From DAIOHQ01 sp036744635 (lineage in GTDB: Bacteria > Planctomycetota > Phycisphaerae > Tepidisphaerales > Tepidisphaeraceae), in NCBI GenBank assembly GCA_036744635.1, contig DAIOHQ010000040.1, positions 1-24,972 of the forward strand: a stretch of 24,972 bases of DNA. Direction: 5' to 3'. Numbering within the stretch: the first letter of the stretch is position 1; the number at the start of each line of letters is the position of its first letter. The notes under the pieces are model-generated. The model had not been told where the DNA came from, searched no databases, and saw only the letters and a list, made by a program, of their open reading frames with translations. The position numbers were made by a program, and so were the translations under genes. Below, piece by piece: positions 7,958 through 16,275 of the stretch.

Positions 7958-8713
7958 TCACCCAAGCGTTTTGCCGCCGTTGATAGCGATGTTCTGGCCC
8001 GTGATGAAGTTGGCGGCATCGGAGGCGAGGAACGCGACGGCCGCGCCGATATCGGTGGGAACGCCCATGCGCTGCATGGGCACATCCGCGGCATACGCAT
8101 CTTTCGCCGATTGCGGGTCGTTGACGTGGCGCTCGGTGGGGATCCACCCGGGGGAGATGGTGTTCACGGTGATCTGAAACGGCGCCAGCTCGCGCGCCCA
8201 TGAACGACTGAGGCCGAGCTGCGCGCCCTTGGCCGAAACGTAGTTTGAAAACTGCGGGATGCCCAGGTCAAACACTTCGGATCCGATTTGAATAATCCGG
8301 CCATACCTCCGCTTTTTCATCTGTGCCAGCGTCGCCTGCATCAGTAGCACCGGGCTCTTAACGAAAAACTCCAGTTGATCGAGACAGGCGCGCCACGTCA
8401 GTTCTTCGAGCTTGAGCATGGGCTGAGGGCCGGTCGCGTTGATGACCAGGACGTCAATCGGGCCGAACTTTGATTCGACGGCCGCGACCATTTGCTTAAC
8501 TTGCTGTTCATCACGCACGTCCGCCTTGAAAGCCGCGGCGCGAGCGCCGGACTTTTCCAATTCCGCGGCGAGCGCTTCAGCCTTCTCGGGCGAAGAGAAA
8601 TAATTCAGCGCCACAGCCGCTCCGGATTCCGCCAGCGAGCGGGCAATAGACGCGCCCAATCCACGGGAAGCGCCAGTGACCAGGGCAACGCGGTTCGGTA
8701 GTGCGTGTTTCAT
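7958..8713 (-). CDS. Short-chain dehydrogenase/reductase (FabG-like)
   Basis: The 251-residue protein is a classical SDR. The nucleotide-binding motif TGASRGLG is at residues 13-20, NATG at 92-95 stands in for the usual NNAG, and the catalytic residues are Ser145, Tyr158 and Lys162 (YVSAK). ISPGWIPTE and the C-terminal ITGQNIAINGG also match. It should reduce or oxidise a carbonyl/alcohol with NAD(P)H, most likely NADPH given RG after TGAS. Aligned to FabG, the helix-4 Asn of the catalytic tetrad appears replaced by Phe (EFFVKSP). The ATG at 8713 gives a standard N-terminus; a TTG at 8752 would add 13 residues. No clear ribosome binding site precedes either. It is divergent from the propeller gene, 84 bases apart. 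Confidence 0.92.
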   Translation of the reverse strand: MKHALPNRVALVTGASRGLGASIARSLAESGAAVALNYFSSPEKAEALAAELEKSGARAAAFKADVRDEQQVKQMVAAVESKFGPIDVLVINATGPQPMLKLEELTWRACLDQLEFFVKSPVLLMQATLAQMKKRRYGRIIQIGSEVFDLGIPQFSNYVSAKGAQLGLSRSWARELAPFQITVNTISPGWIPTERHVNDPQSAKDAYAADVPMQRMGVPTDIGAAVAFLASDAANFITGQNIAINGGKTLG

Positions 8714-8797
8714 GAAGTAGAGAATGTAACCGCGGGTTACACGCCGCGACAATTCTTCGAGCGACTGCTCGGGCGGAAATTCAGTTCAGGAGGACTC
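8714..8797. promoter_or_regulatory. Divergent intergenic region with strong RBS for the propeller gene
   Basis: These 84 bases separate the SDR and propeller start codons, so promoters for both directions should lie in or overlap them. AGGAGG at 8788-8793 precedes the ATG at 8798 by four bases and decides that start. I see no convincing -35/-10 pair. Confidence 0.45.
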
Positions 8798-9751
8798 ATG
8801 CGTGGTGCAATGCGAGGTTTGATCTGTGCCGTGGCGTTCATGGGTAGCGTTGGGCATGGGTCTGTCCGCGCCGAGGCTCCGCCCAAGCAAGAGTCCGCGA
8901 CTGGAATCACACACGGCTTCCTGGCGCTTGGAAACGAAACCTACATCATCGACGAAGCCGGCAAGGTCACCTGGAAATATCCCCGCGGCACGCGCGATGG
9001 TTGGGTGCTACCCAACGGCAATGTTCTGTTGGCCGTGAACAAGGACCGCGAGTTTCCCGGCGGCGCGGCCATTGAAGTCACACGCGAAGGAAAAGTCGTA
9101 TTTCAATTCAAAGGCACGCAATCTGAGGTGAATACGGTTCAGGCGCTGGAAGGCGGCCGGGTCATGCTGACCGAAGCGGGATCGCATCCGCGAATCCTTG
9201 AAGTGGATCGGGAAGGTAAGATTGTCGTCGACGTGCCGATTGCGGCGCAAACAAAAGATCTGCATCTTCAGACGCGCATGACGCGAAAATTGCCGAACGG
9301 CAACTATCTCGTGCCCCAGTTGCTCGACAAGGTGGTGCGCGAATACACGCCGGCGGGGAAAATCGTCTGGGAGGCCAGGACCCCCGAATCGCCGGCCGAG
9401 TGCTGGCCCTTCACCGCCATCCGCCTGGAGAACGGCAATACCCTGATCGACTGCACCCACGGGAAGATCAGCATTGAAGTTGATCCGGCGGGCAAAGTCG
9501 TCTGGCAATTGTCCAACTCGGATTTGCCCGAGCCCCTGCTGAGCGATCCCTGTGGCGCTCAAAGGCTCCCGAACGGCAATACAGTGATCGCAAGCTACGG
9601 ATCATCAAAGCCCGGTGAAGTGAAGCTGCTGGAAGTGACACGGGAGAAGAAAGTTGTCTGGACGTACCGAGACAGTAAGAATCACGGCATCCACGAATTG
9701 CAGATCCTTCAAACCAATGGGCAGCCGCTGGCGGGAAATCTGTGGAAGTGA
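8798..9751 (+). CDS. Secreted beta-propeller protein (PQQ/arylsulfotransferase-like repeats)
   Basis: The 317-residue protein has a signal peptide ending near VRA-EA. The rest is a repeating pattern: strands such as GKVTWKYP, GKVVFQF, GKIVWEA, GKVVWQL and KKVVWTY alternate with LPNGNVLL, LPNGNYLVP, LENGNTLID and LPNGNTVIA, giving about six blades. Such propellers occur in PQQ-binding-like and arylsulfotransferase-like proteins and often bind carbohydrates or other proteins. I see no catalytic motif, so a function beyond an exported propeller cannot be assigned. The frame extends upstream to 8705 across the divergent SDR start, but the ATG at 8798, with AGGAGG before it and the signal peptide directly after it, is clearly the better start. 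Confidence 0.85.
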   Translation: MRGAMRGLICAVAFMGSVGHGSVRAEAPPKQESATGITHGFLALGNETYIIDEAGKVTWKYPRGTRDGWVLPNGNVLLAVNKDREFPGGAAIEVTREGKVVFQFKGTQSEVNTVQALEGGRVMLTEAGSHPRILEVDREGKIVVDVPIAAQTKDLHLQTRMTRKLPNGNYLVPQLLDKVVREYTPAGKIVWEARTPESPAECWPFTAIRLENGNTLIDCTHGKISIEVDPAGKVVWQLSNSDLPEPLLSDPCGAQRLPNGNTVIASYGSSKPGEVKLLEVTREKKVVWTYRDSKNHGIHELQILQTNGQPLAGNLWK

Positions 9752-9964
9752 TATGCCGGGCCGCGAGTTTTAAGAACCGCCCGTGAGCCGGCCGATTTCT
9801 CTTCCTTGCGGCGGCTGCGCGCCGCCACCTCCCGCTGGCTAAATGAGTCGCTGAAATACCGCCCAGAGTCACAAATGAAAGGCCTCCGGGGATAGGCTCT
9901 TTCAATCGGCGCTGCATATCCGCTTTAATGTGATCGCCCGATTAAGAAAGTGTTTAGATTTTGC

Positions 9965-9992
9965 TTGACGGATTCTCACGGCCGCCGATAAT
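9965..9992 (+). promoter_or_regulatory. Predicted sigma70-type promoter of the glycan cluster
   Basis: TTGACG at 9965-9970 and GATAAT at 9987-9992 are separated by 16 bases, close to the housekeeping consensus. It lies about 160 bases before the ATG of the glycosidase-GT2 gene, the first large gene of the six-gene cluster. The rest of 9752-9964 holds no gene, only a small GGCGGC/GCCGCC hairpin near 9810-9826. That the promoter is used is inferred. Confidence 0.55.
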
Positions 9993-10080
9993 CGCGGGTG
10001 GTTAGGTGCAATTCTCCGCTCCTGGTGCGCGGCGCAACTTGTCCGGCGAGCGAAGCAGTTTAACTGATTGGGAAGGACAC

Positions 10081-10131
10081 ATGCCGTTCAATTTGGACGG
10101 TGGGTTCTGTTGTGTCCAGAGCTTTGCTTAG
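10081..10131 (+). CDS. Possible 16-codon leader ORF before the glycan cluster
   Basis: An ATG at 10081 preceded by GGGAAGGA four bases away opens a 16-codon frame (MPFNLDGGFCCVQSFA) ending at TAG 10129-10131, 20 bases before the main ATG. The ribosome binding site is better than that of the downstream gene. It lacks the runs of one amino acid typical of attenuators. It could couple translation to the next gene, or be chance. Confidence 0.3.
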   Translation: MPFNLDGGFCCVQSFA

Positions 10132-10151
10132 GGTGTGAGACGGGAGTTGTG

Positions 10152-12785
10152 ATGCATCGGTGGGATGGCGAGTGGGCGTGCGCGGGGAGCGCGCGCCACG
10201 ACCCAATTGACAGGGCTGGGGAACCCGACGCCACTTGCGGGCGCGTGCAGGTTTCCGGGCGGTTCTTCACCTGCGCCGGGTCCAAATGGTATGTGGCGGG
10301 GCTTACCTATGGGCCGTTCGAGCCCAATGCCGCCGGCGAACCATTTCCATCGATACAACAGGCAGTCCATGACTTAGCGCACATGCGACGTCTGGGTGCG
10401 ACCGCGCTGCGACTCTACCATCCCCCGCCGCGATGGCTGCTGGATCAGGTTCAGATTAACGGCCTCAAGGTGCTGATCGATGTGCCCTGGCAGAAGCACC
10501 GCTGCTTCTTTGAGGATTGGTCGGCCCGAAAGGATGCGCTGGCTTCAGTCCAGAGGGCTGCCGCATCGTGCGGAAGCCATCCCGCAACGTTTGCTTTGAG
10601 CGTGGCCAACGAGATCCCGAAGGACATCGTGCGCTTCTACGGCGCTCGGCGCGTCGAGCAGTTTCTTGCCGAGTTGATGGATGCGGCCCGTGAGCGGGCG
10701 CCGGAGTGCCTGGTTACCTATACGAATTACCCATCAACCGAATTCCTCAGTCCGCCGGGCGCCGATTTTTTGTGCTTCAACGTGTACTTGGAGCGACAGG
10801 CTCAGTTAAGTCCTTATCTGGATCGCCTGCAGCATCTGGCGGGCTCGCGGCCGCTGATCCTCGGGGAATTTGGGCTCGATGCACTCCGGAACGGCGCACA
10901 GGTGCAGGCGCAGGTGCTTGCCGAGCATGTGCATTGCGTATTCCGCCGTGGCCTGGCCGGTTCGTTCGTGTTCTCTTACACCGATGACTGGTTTACCGGC
11001 GGGCATCGCATCAAGGACTGGGCCTTTGGAGTGACCGACCGGTCACGAAACGAAAAACCGGCTGCCACGGCTTTGAGCAAGGTATGGGCGACGGTTCCGG
11101 ATGTGGGTCGCGAGCTACTGCCAAAGGTGTCGGTCGTGGTCTGCTCCTACAACGGCGCCCGCACTCTGACAGACTGCCTTCGCGCCATCTGCGTGCAGGA
11201 TTATCCGGATTATGAGGTGATCCTGATCGACGACGGATCAACCGATCAGACCCCGGCCATCGCGGCTCAGTTTCCCAAGGTCCGCTACCTCCACCAGTCA
11301 AACCTGGGGCTCAGCGCCGCACGGAACACCGGTGCGCGCGTGGCGTTGGGAAGAATCGTTGCATACACCGACTCCGACTGCGTTGCCGACGACAAATGGC
11401 TTCACTACCTCGTCACCGCGATGGTGGATCAGGAGGTGGATGCGATCGGGGGGCCCAACATTCCACCGACCGACGATTGCATGATTGCGCGGTGCGTGGC
11501 CGCCAGCCCCGGCGGTCCGAGCCATGTGATGCTCGACGATCGGTACGCCGAGCATGTGCCTGGTTGCAACATGGCGTTCGATCGCGAGCGGCTGCTGGCG
11601 CTGGGCGGCTTCGACCCGCAGTTTCGCGTCGCCGGGGACGACGTGGACATATGCTGGCGGTTCACGGATGCCCGGCTGCGCATCGGTTACGCGCCCGCGG
11701 CCCTGGTGTGGCATCACCGCCGGCACACCGTGCGGGGCTATTTCCGCCAGCAGAAAGGTTACGGCAGGGCTGAAGCGATGCTATCCTTTAAACACCCCTT
11801 GCGATTTAACGCCATCGGACAGGCGCGATGGCACGGCGTGATTTATGGCGAGGGCGCGATCGGGCTGCCGCTGGCCCCTCACCGCACATGGCATGGACGA
11901 TTCGGTACCGGCTTGTTCCAAGTTGTCTATGCACACAATCAGTACAGTCTGTGGGCATGGCCGACCATGCTTGAATGGCACGCGGTATGGCTGGTCCTGC
12001 TGGCCAGCGGCGTATTTTGGAAGCCAATCGCGTTTCCGGCCGTTCTCATGGCCGCGATTTCGCTGATCGCCGCCTGGCGTTCCACACGATCTGCTCCGCT
12101 GCCAAGCGGGGCCCCGCGGCGCTTCCGCGTGCTGGTGTATCTGCTGCATCTGTGTCAGCCGGTCGTCAGAGGGGCGCAGCGATACCGCTATCGGCTCGAA
12201 AACAAGAGCATTCCCAGTTTCCCGCCGGCGGGCGAGGCCAAGTATTCCTCCGTGAAGCGGATATCGGTCTCACAACGTGACATGTATTGGAAAAGCCGGC
12301 TCGGTAAGAAACGCGAGGACTTGCTTTTGGCATTTGTCGAGGTGGTTGGCCGGGCAGGGTGGCGCGGGGTATTTGACTCCGAATGGGAGCGGTGGGACTG
12401 CTCGTTGTTCGGCGGGCGCTGGCACCAGTTGTATCTGCACACAGCCACCGAGGACCTGGGCGGTGGGCGATCGTTCACCCGGCTGCGTTGCACCATTCGA
12501 ACGACGCGGCTGACGCAAGTTCTTCTGGCATGTGCCTCGGCTGCACTGGCCGCCGCGTTGGCGGCAGGCAGGCCGATCGTGGCGGCACTCGCCGCCACCT
12601 CGTTGCTTGCCGTCGGGACGGCCGCGCTTTTCGGACGGCAGCGCTGCTGGCGTGCCTTCGTGGCGGCAGCGCGTACGGCGGGCGCCGAGGCGGGCCTCGA
12701 GCCGGTGTCAGTCCGCGCCGGCAATGATCACGTTCCCGCCCAGGATTTTCAGATTCAGGAGCCGGCCAACGTATTGGCCAGATGA
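10152..12785 (+). CDS. Glycosidase-like TIM barrel fused to GT2 glycosyltransferase with membrane segments
   Basis: The 877-residue protein joins two enzymes. Residues about 30-310 look like a GH2-type TIM barrel: SKWYVAGLTYGPF at the start, probable acid/base E154 in SVANEIP and nucleophile E239 in LILGEFGLD. From about residue 326 a GT2 domain runs: VSVVVCSYNG, DDGST at 360-364, DSD at 407-409, and GDDVDICWR near 496 with the acidic catalytic position. Hydrophobic stretches near 605-645 and 783-830 probably anchor it in the inner membrane. It may build and trim or remodel a polysaccharide; the substrate is unknown. The ATG at 10152 follows GGGAG at 10142-10146; the frame also reaches back to a TTG at 10068, but that extension has no glycosidase features. 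The gene opens the cluster, and its stop overlaps a possible start of the next gene. Confidence 0.88.
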   Translation: MHRWDGEWACAGSARHDPIDRAGEPDATCGRVQVSGRFFTCAGSKWYVAGLTYGPFEPNAAGEPFPSIQQAVHDLAHMRRLGATALRLYHPPPRWLLDQVQINGLKVLIDVPWQKHRCFFEDWSARKDALASVQRAAASCGSHPATFALSVANEIPKDIVRFYGARRVEQFLAELMDAARERAPECLVTYTNYPSTEFLSPPGADFLCFNVYLERQAQLSPYLDRLQHLAGSRPLILGEFGLDALRNGAQVQAQVLAEHVHCVFRRGLAGSFVFSYTDDWFTGGHRIKDWAFGVTDRSRNEKPAATALSKVWATVPDVGRELLPKVSVVVCSYNGARTLTDCLRAICVQDYPDYEVILIDDGSTDQTPAIAAQFPKVRYLHQSNLGLSAARNTGARVALGRIVAYTDSDCVADDKWLHYLVTAMVDQEVDAIGGPNIPPTDDCMIARCVAASPGGPSHVMLDDRYAEHVPGCNMAFDRERLLALGGFDPQFRVAGDDVDICWRFTDARLRIGYAPAALVWHHRRHTVRGYFRQQKGYGRAEAMLSFKHPLRFNAIGQARWHGVIYGEGAIGLPLAPHRTWHGRFGTGLFQVVYAHNQYSLWAWPTMLEWHAVWLVLLASGVFWKPIAFPAVLMAAISLIAAWRSTRSAPLPSGAPRRFRVLVYLLHLCQPVVRGAQRYRYRLENKSIPSFPPAGEAKYSSVKRISVSQRDMYWKSRLGKKREDLLLAFVEVVGRAGWRGVFDSEWERWDCSLFGGRWHQLYLHTATEDLGGGRSFTRLRCTIRTTRLTQVLLACASAALAAALAAGRPIVAALAATSLLAVGTAALFGRQRCWRAFVAAARTAGAEAGLEPVSVRAGNDHVPAQDFQIQEPANVLAR

Positions 12786-12820
12786 TCATGCAAAACAAAT
12801 ACTCTTCGAGGGTTAATACC

Positions 12821-13468
12821 ATGAATCAATGTGCTTCCTCTTTGCGGCTGGGGCGCGGGGGCCGATCCGGATTTACGCTCGTCGAGCTACTGGTGGTGAT
12901 CGGAATTGTGGTGCTGCTCGCGGGCCTCTTGCTGCCCGCGGTCGCCGGCGCCAGAGAGCGGAGTCGGCGAACAGCTTGCCTGTCGAATCTGCGCCAGATT
13001 GGCATGGCGATGATCATGTACGCCGGTGAGTCGCGCGGCCGGTATCCCAACGCCAACCCGCCGCAGTCGGCTAAATCGTACGTCCCCACCAATCAGCTCT
13101 TCACGTACATCGCCGCCCGGTATTTGTCGGGGTCGGCCGCGGTGTTCCATTGCCCCTCGGATCGAGACCCGGTGCCGGAACGGATCGAGACGGCCGACTA
13201 TACGCTGCCCAACTCCGCCCGCGTCAGCTACGACTTCTACACGATCCGCTGGCAACCCGAGTACGGACCGCTTCTGGGAAAGCTCAAGGGTGAAGCGCCG
13301 TTGGCCTGGGACCTGGATGGGGGCAACCCGTTGGTGGACCCCAGCCAAAACCACGGCACCCAGGGCGGGAATGTCGCTTTCGCCGATGGTCACGGCGAAT
13401 GGCAGGTACAGAATGCCTGGGACGGGGCCGACTGGCCCAGCCCGGCCCAGCGATACTACAACAGGTAA
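12821..13468 (+). CDS. Type IV pseudopilin-like protein with planctomycete H-X-DG motif
   Basis: The 215-residue protein carries a prepilin leader ending RSG, then the processed N-terminus FTLVELLVVIG with the conserved Glu5, one hydrophobic helix and the LSNLRQIGMAMIMYA segment. Near the C-terminus, NHGTQGGNVAFADGHGEW is a near match to the planctomycete H-X9-DG motif, with one extra residue in the spacer. Such proteins are cut and methylated by a prepilin peptidase and sit in the inner membrane or in a pilus/type II secretion pseudopilus. I prefer the ATG at 12821, which has GAGGG eight bases upstream and gives a leader of usual length. An ATG at 12782 would overlap the preceding stop as ATGA and add 13 residues. 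Its place between glycosyltransferase and ABC exporter genes is unexpected. Confidence 0.9.
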   Translation: MNQCASSLRLGRGGRSGFTLVELLVVIGIVVLLAGLLLPAVAGARERSRRTACLSNLRQIGMAMIMYAGESRGRYPNANPPQSAKSYVPTNQLFTYIAARYLSGSAAVFHCPSDRDPVPERIETADYTLPNSARVSYDFYTIRWQPEYGPLLGKLKGEAPLAWDLDGGNPLVDPSQNHGTQGGNVAFADGHGEWQVQNAWDGADWPSPAQRYYNR

Positions 13469-13498
13469 AATGCGAGGCGAAATGGCAGGCTCATCGAA

Positions 13499-15307
13499 GT
13501 GAAAGACGCGCGCTACAATACCCTGGAGCTCTACCGCCGCCTTCTCGCCCAAGCCCGCCCCTACGGGGTGCTGGTCGGGTTGACGCTGGCCGTGGAGCTG
13601 CTTGCCGCTCCACTGGCTTTACTGATGCCGGTTCCGCTGAAGATCGTGGTGGACAACGTGTTGGGCGGGCGGCCACTTCCGAGATTCGCGTGGGCGATCG
13701 TCGGGGGCTCGCCCGCCGCGCTGCTGACCGCCGCCGTGGCGATGCTCGTCATCGTCACACTGGCCGCGCTGGCTCAGCGGATGGCTAGCGCCTGGCTCAA
13801 CGCCTACGTCGGGGAGCGCCTGACGCTGGACTTCCGCACGCGACTGTTCGGGCACGTCCAGCGGCTGTCGCTTTCGTACCACGACGCGGCCGGCACGGCC
13901 GATACTACGTACCGAATCCAATACGACGCTCCCGCCATTCAGTGGGTCCTGGTGGATGCGCTCGTTCCGCTCCTGGGCGCCATCGGCAGCTTCTGTGCGA
14001 TGCTCTACGTCACCGCGCGGATCAACCTGAGGCTCGCACTGGTCGCGCTAACGGTGTCGCCGGTGCTGGCGCTGCTGGCCAGGCTCTACAGCGGTTCGCT
14101 GCGCAAGCGGTGGCGCTCGGCCAAGAAGCTGGAGAGTTCGGCCATGGCAGTGGTGCAGGAGGTGCTCTCGGCCGTCCGCGTCGTGAAGGCGTTCGGCCGC
14201 GAGCAACGGGAGCAGGAGCGTTTCGTCGATCACTCGGCCAAGGGCGTCCGCGAGCGGCTCCGGGCCACGCTCCAGGAAGGCGCGTTCGCCATGTTGGTGG
14301 GCCTGACTACCACGGGCGGGACCGCGGCGGTGCTCGTCGTGGGCGCCTCCGCAGTCCGCGCCGGCACTTTGTCCCTGGGCAGCCTGTTGCTGGTCATGTC
14401 GTATCTCGCGCAACTCTACGAGCCGCTCAAGACCATCGGGAAGAACGCGGGGTCGCAGCAGAAGGCGCTGGCCAGCGCTGAGCGCGCGTTCGCGCTGCTC
14501 GATCAGGTGCCCGAGGTTGCCGAGCGCGAGCACGCGCGGCCGCTGGCCCGCGCCGCGGGCGCCGTCGTATTCGAGGATGTCGGCTTCGCCTACGCCTCCG
14601 GGCAATCGGTCTTGCGCGACGTCAGCTTCGTCGCCCCGCCCGGTTCGCGGGTCGGCATCGGCGGTGAGACCGGCGCCGGCAAAACCACGCTCCTCAACCT
14701 GCTGGCGCGGTTCTATGACCCCGTGTCTGGTAGAATCCTGCTGGACGGCGTGGACCTGCGCGAGTACCGCCTGCGCGACTTGCGAAATCAGTTCGCCATC
14801 GTTCTTCAGGATCCAGTGCTCTTCCCCACCAGCATCGCGGAAAACATCGCCTACGGGCGACCGTCGGCCGACGAGGCCGAAATTGTCGCCGCGGCGCGCG
14901 CGGCCCACGCACACGAGTTCATCGAACGCCTGCCCGACGGCTACGACACGTTGGTGGGCGAGAGGGGCATGAGGTTGTCCGGTGGCGAGCGCCAGCGCAT
15001 ATCGATCGCGCGGGCGTTTCTCAAGGACGCTCCGTTGTTGCTGCTGGACGAGCCAACCAGTTCGGTGGATGTGGCGACCGAGGCGGTGATCATAGAGGCG
15101 ATCGAGCGATTGATGAGCGGCCGGACGACGTTCATGATTGCGCACCGGACTTCGACTCTGGCGGCGTGCGACCTGCGACTGGAGCTGGGCAACGGCCGGC
15201 TCGTGGAAAGACGGGCCGCTCCCCAGCGACCCGACGCGCGTGCCGTCGCTCTTGCCGCACACGCACAGGGGCCAGAGCCCGCAGGTTCGGGGGGATTGGC
15301 CCTATGA
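13499..15307 (+). CDS. ABC exporter half-transporter (MsbA-like permease-ATPase)
   Basis: The 602-residue protein has an N-terminal membrane domain of about 330 residues with several hydrophobic helices, then an ATPase domain. Walker A GETGAGKTT is at 389-397, a Q-loop is in VLQDPVLF, the signature LSGGE is at 493-497, Walker B LLLLDEP has D517 and E518, and the H-loop His is 549. All catalytic residues are present. This layout is that of homodimeric exporters of lipids, lipid-linked sugars or peptides. In this neighbourhood export of a glycan or glycolipid made by the adjacent enzymes is the natural guess. The start is GTG at 13499; a 10-codon frame from the ATG at 13470 ends with a TGA overlapping this GTG, which may be chance or coupling. 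The stop overlaps the next ATG as ATGA. Confidence 0.93.
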   Translation: MKDARYNTLELYRRLLAQARPYGVLVGLTLAVELLAAPLALLMPVPLKIVVDNVLGGRPLPRFAWAIVGGSPAALLTAAVAMLVIVTLAALAQRMASAWLNAYVGERLTLDFRTRLFGHVQRLSLSYHDAAGTADTTYRIQYDAPAIQWVLVDALVPLLGAIGSFCAMLYVTARINLRLALVALTVSPVLALLARLYSGSLRKRWRSAKKLESSAMAVVQEVLSAVRVVKAFGREQREQERFVDHSAKGVRERLRATLQEGAFAMLVGLTTTGGTAAVLVVGASAVRAGTLSLGSLLLVMSYLAQLYEPLKTIGKNAGSQQKALASAERAFALLDQVPEVAEREHARPLARAAGAVVFEDVGFAYASGQSVLRDVSFVAPPGSRVGIGGETGAGKTTLLNLLARFYDPVSGRILLDGVDLREYRLRDLRNQFAIVLQDPVLFPTSIAENIAYGRPSADEAEIVAAARAAHAHEFIERLPDGYDTLVGERGMRLSGGERQRISIARAFLKDAPLLLLDEPTSSVDVATEAVIIEAIERLMSGRTTFMIAHRTSTLAACDLRLELGNGRLVERRAAPQRPDARAVALAAHAQGPEPAGSGGLAL

Positions 15308-16275
15308 CAGTAGCCGCCGCACCAGGAATACCCGAATCCGACGTTCTCGCCGGTACCCTCGCCAGCGTGCTGGGGGCCGAGCGCCGCGAGCACGTGACCA
15401 TCCTCGAGCGGCGGGCCTTGGGGGAGGGAACGTTTCATGGCGAAGTGGTCAAGTATCGCCTTGCCCGCGGACGCCCGCGGACCTTGTTCTGCAAATACGG
15501 GAACTCCGAGGACAACTTCGGTTACGGGCACAGGGGCGGCCCTCCGTACGAGGCTGCGGTGTACCATCGGGTGCTGCGCCATTCGCGGTGCACTTTGCCG
15601 ACGTTTCGGGGTTGCCGCACCGACCGCGACGGGAGGGGCACCTGGCTGGTCCTGGAGTTCCTCGAAGACAGCTACCGCGTCAATCATGCGCCCGACTACC
15701 GGCAAGCGATGTTGCTGGCTTCGGCGTGGATCGGGCGATTCCACGCCGAGCGCGAGCCGGCCCTGCGCCGGCGCGTGCCGCGATTCCTCAAGCGGTACGA
15801 CGCGGACTACTACGTCGGCTGGGCGCGCCGCACCCGCCGCCTCGCCCGGCCGCTGCGCGACCGGTACCCCTGGCTGACCGACGTCTGCAAGAAATACGAA
15901 AGTGTGGTGGAGGAGATGCTCGTGGCGCCGCCGGTCGTGGTCCACGGGGAATACTATCCGAAGAACATCCTGATTCACGAGGGGACGATCTTCCCGGTGG
16001 ACTGGGAATCGGCCGCCATCGGCTTCGGGGAGATTGACGTCGTAAGCCTGACGGACAACTGGCCGCGGTCGATCACGCAACCTTGTGAGGAGGAATACGC
16101 CCGCCACCGCTGGCCCGCCGGCGCTCCGGTCGACTACCAGCGGCGGCTCGATCTTGCCCGTCTCTACGTCCATTTGCGCTGGCTCGGGGATCTCCCGGAG
16201 TGGACGCTGGAGACCAGTATGTTCCGCTACCAGCAACTCCGTCGAACCGCCACGCGCCTCGGGCTCCTCGCGTGA
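15304..16275 (+). CDS. APH-fold small-molecule or sugar kinase
   Basis: The 323-residue protein belongs to the aminoglycoside phosphotransferase / choline kinase fold. The catalytic loop reads VVHGEYYPKNILI, with H214, E216 and N221, and the metal-binding loop reads PVDWES with D233. Most of the fold has HGD here; this protein has HGE, a substitution I also recall from some sugar-kinase-like relatives. WLVLEFLEDSYR, in the hinge between lobes, also fits. It should transfer phosphate from ATP to a hydroxyl, most likely on a sugar or sugar-containing intermediate given its neighbours; antibiotic resistance is not indicated. The start is the ATG overlapping the ABC gene stop (ATGA), and its own stop overlaps the next gene's GTG (GTGA), so translation is probably coupled. 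Confidence 0.85.
   Translation: MTVAAAPGIPESDVLAGTLASVLGAERREHVTILERRALGEGTFHGEVVKYRLARGRPRTLFCKYGNSEDNFGYGHRGGPPYEAAVYHRVLRHSRCTLPTFRGCRTDRDGRGTWLVLEFLEDSYRVNHAPDYRQAMLLASAWIGRFHAEREPALRRRVPRFLKRYDADYYVGWARRTRRLARPLRDRYPWLTDVCKKYESVVEEMLVAPPVVVHGEYYPKNILIHEGTIFPVDWESAAIGFGEIDVVSLTDNWPRSITQPCEEEYARHRWPAGAPVDYQRRLDLARLYVHLRWLGDLPEWTLETSMFRYQQLRRTATRLGLLA

Noticed and set aside
10068..10151. Upstream TTG start for the glycosidase-GT2 fusion
   Set aside because: The extra 28 residues contain no signal peptide or domain features; the ATG at 10152 has a good GGGAG site.
14048..16236. Minus-strand frames of 404 and 431 codons over the ABC and kinase genes
   Set aside because: Both are antisense to genes with complete catalytic motifs and show no recognisable family features.
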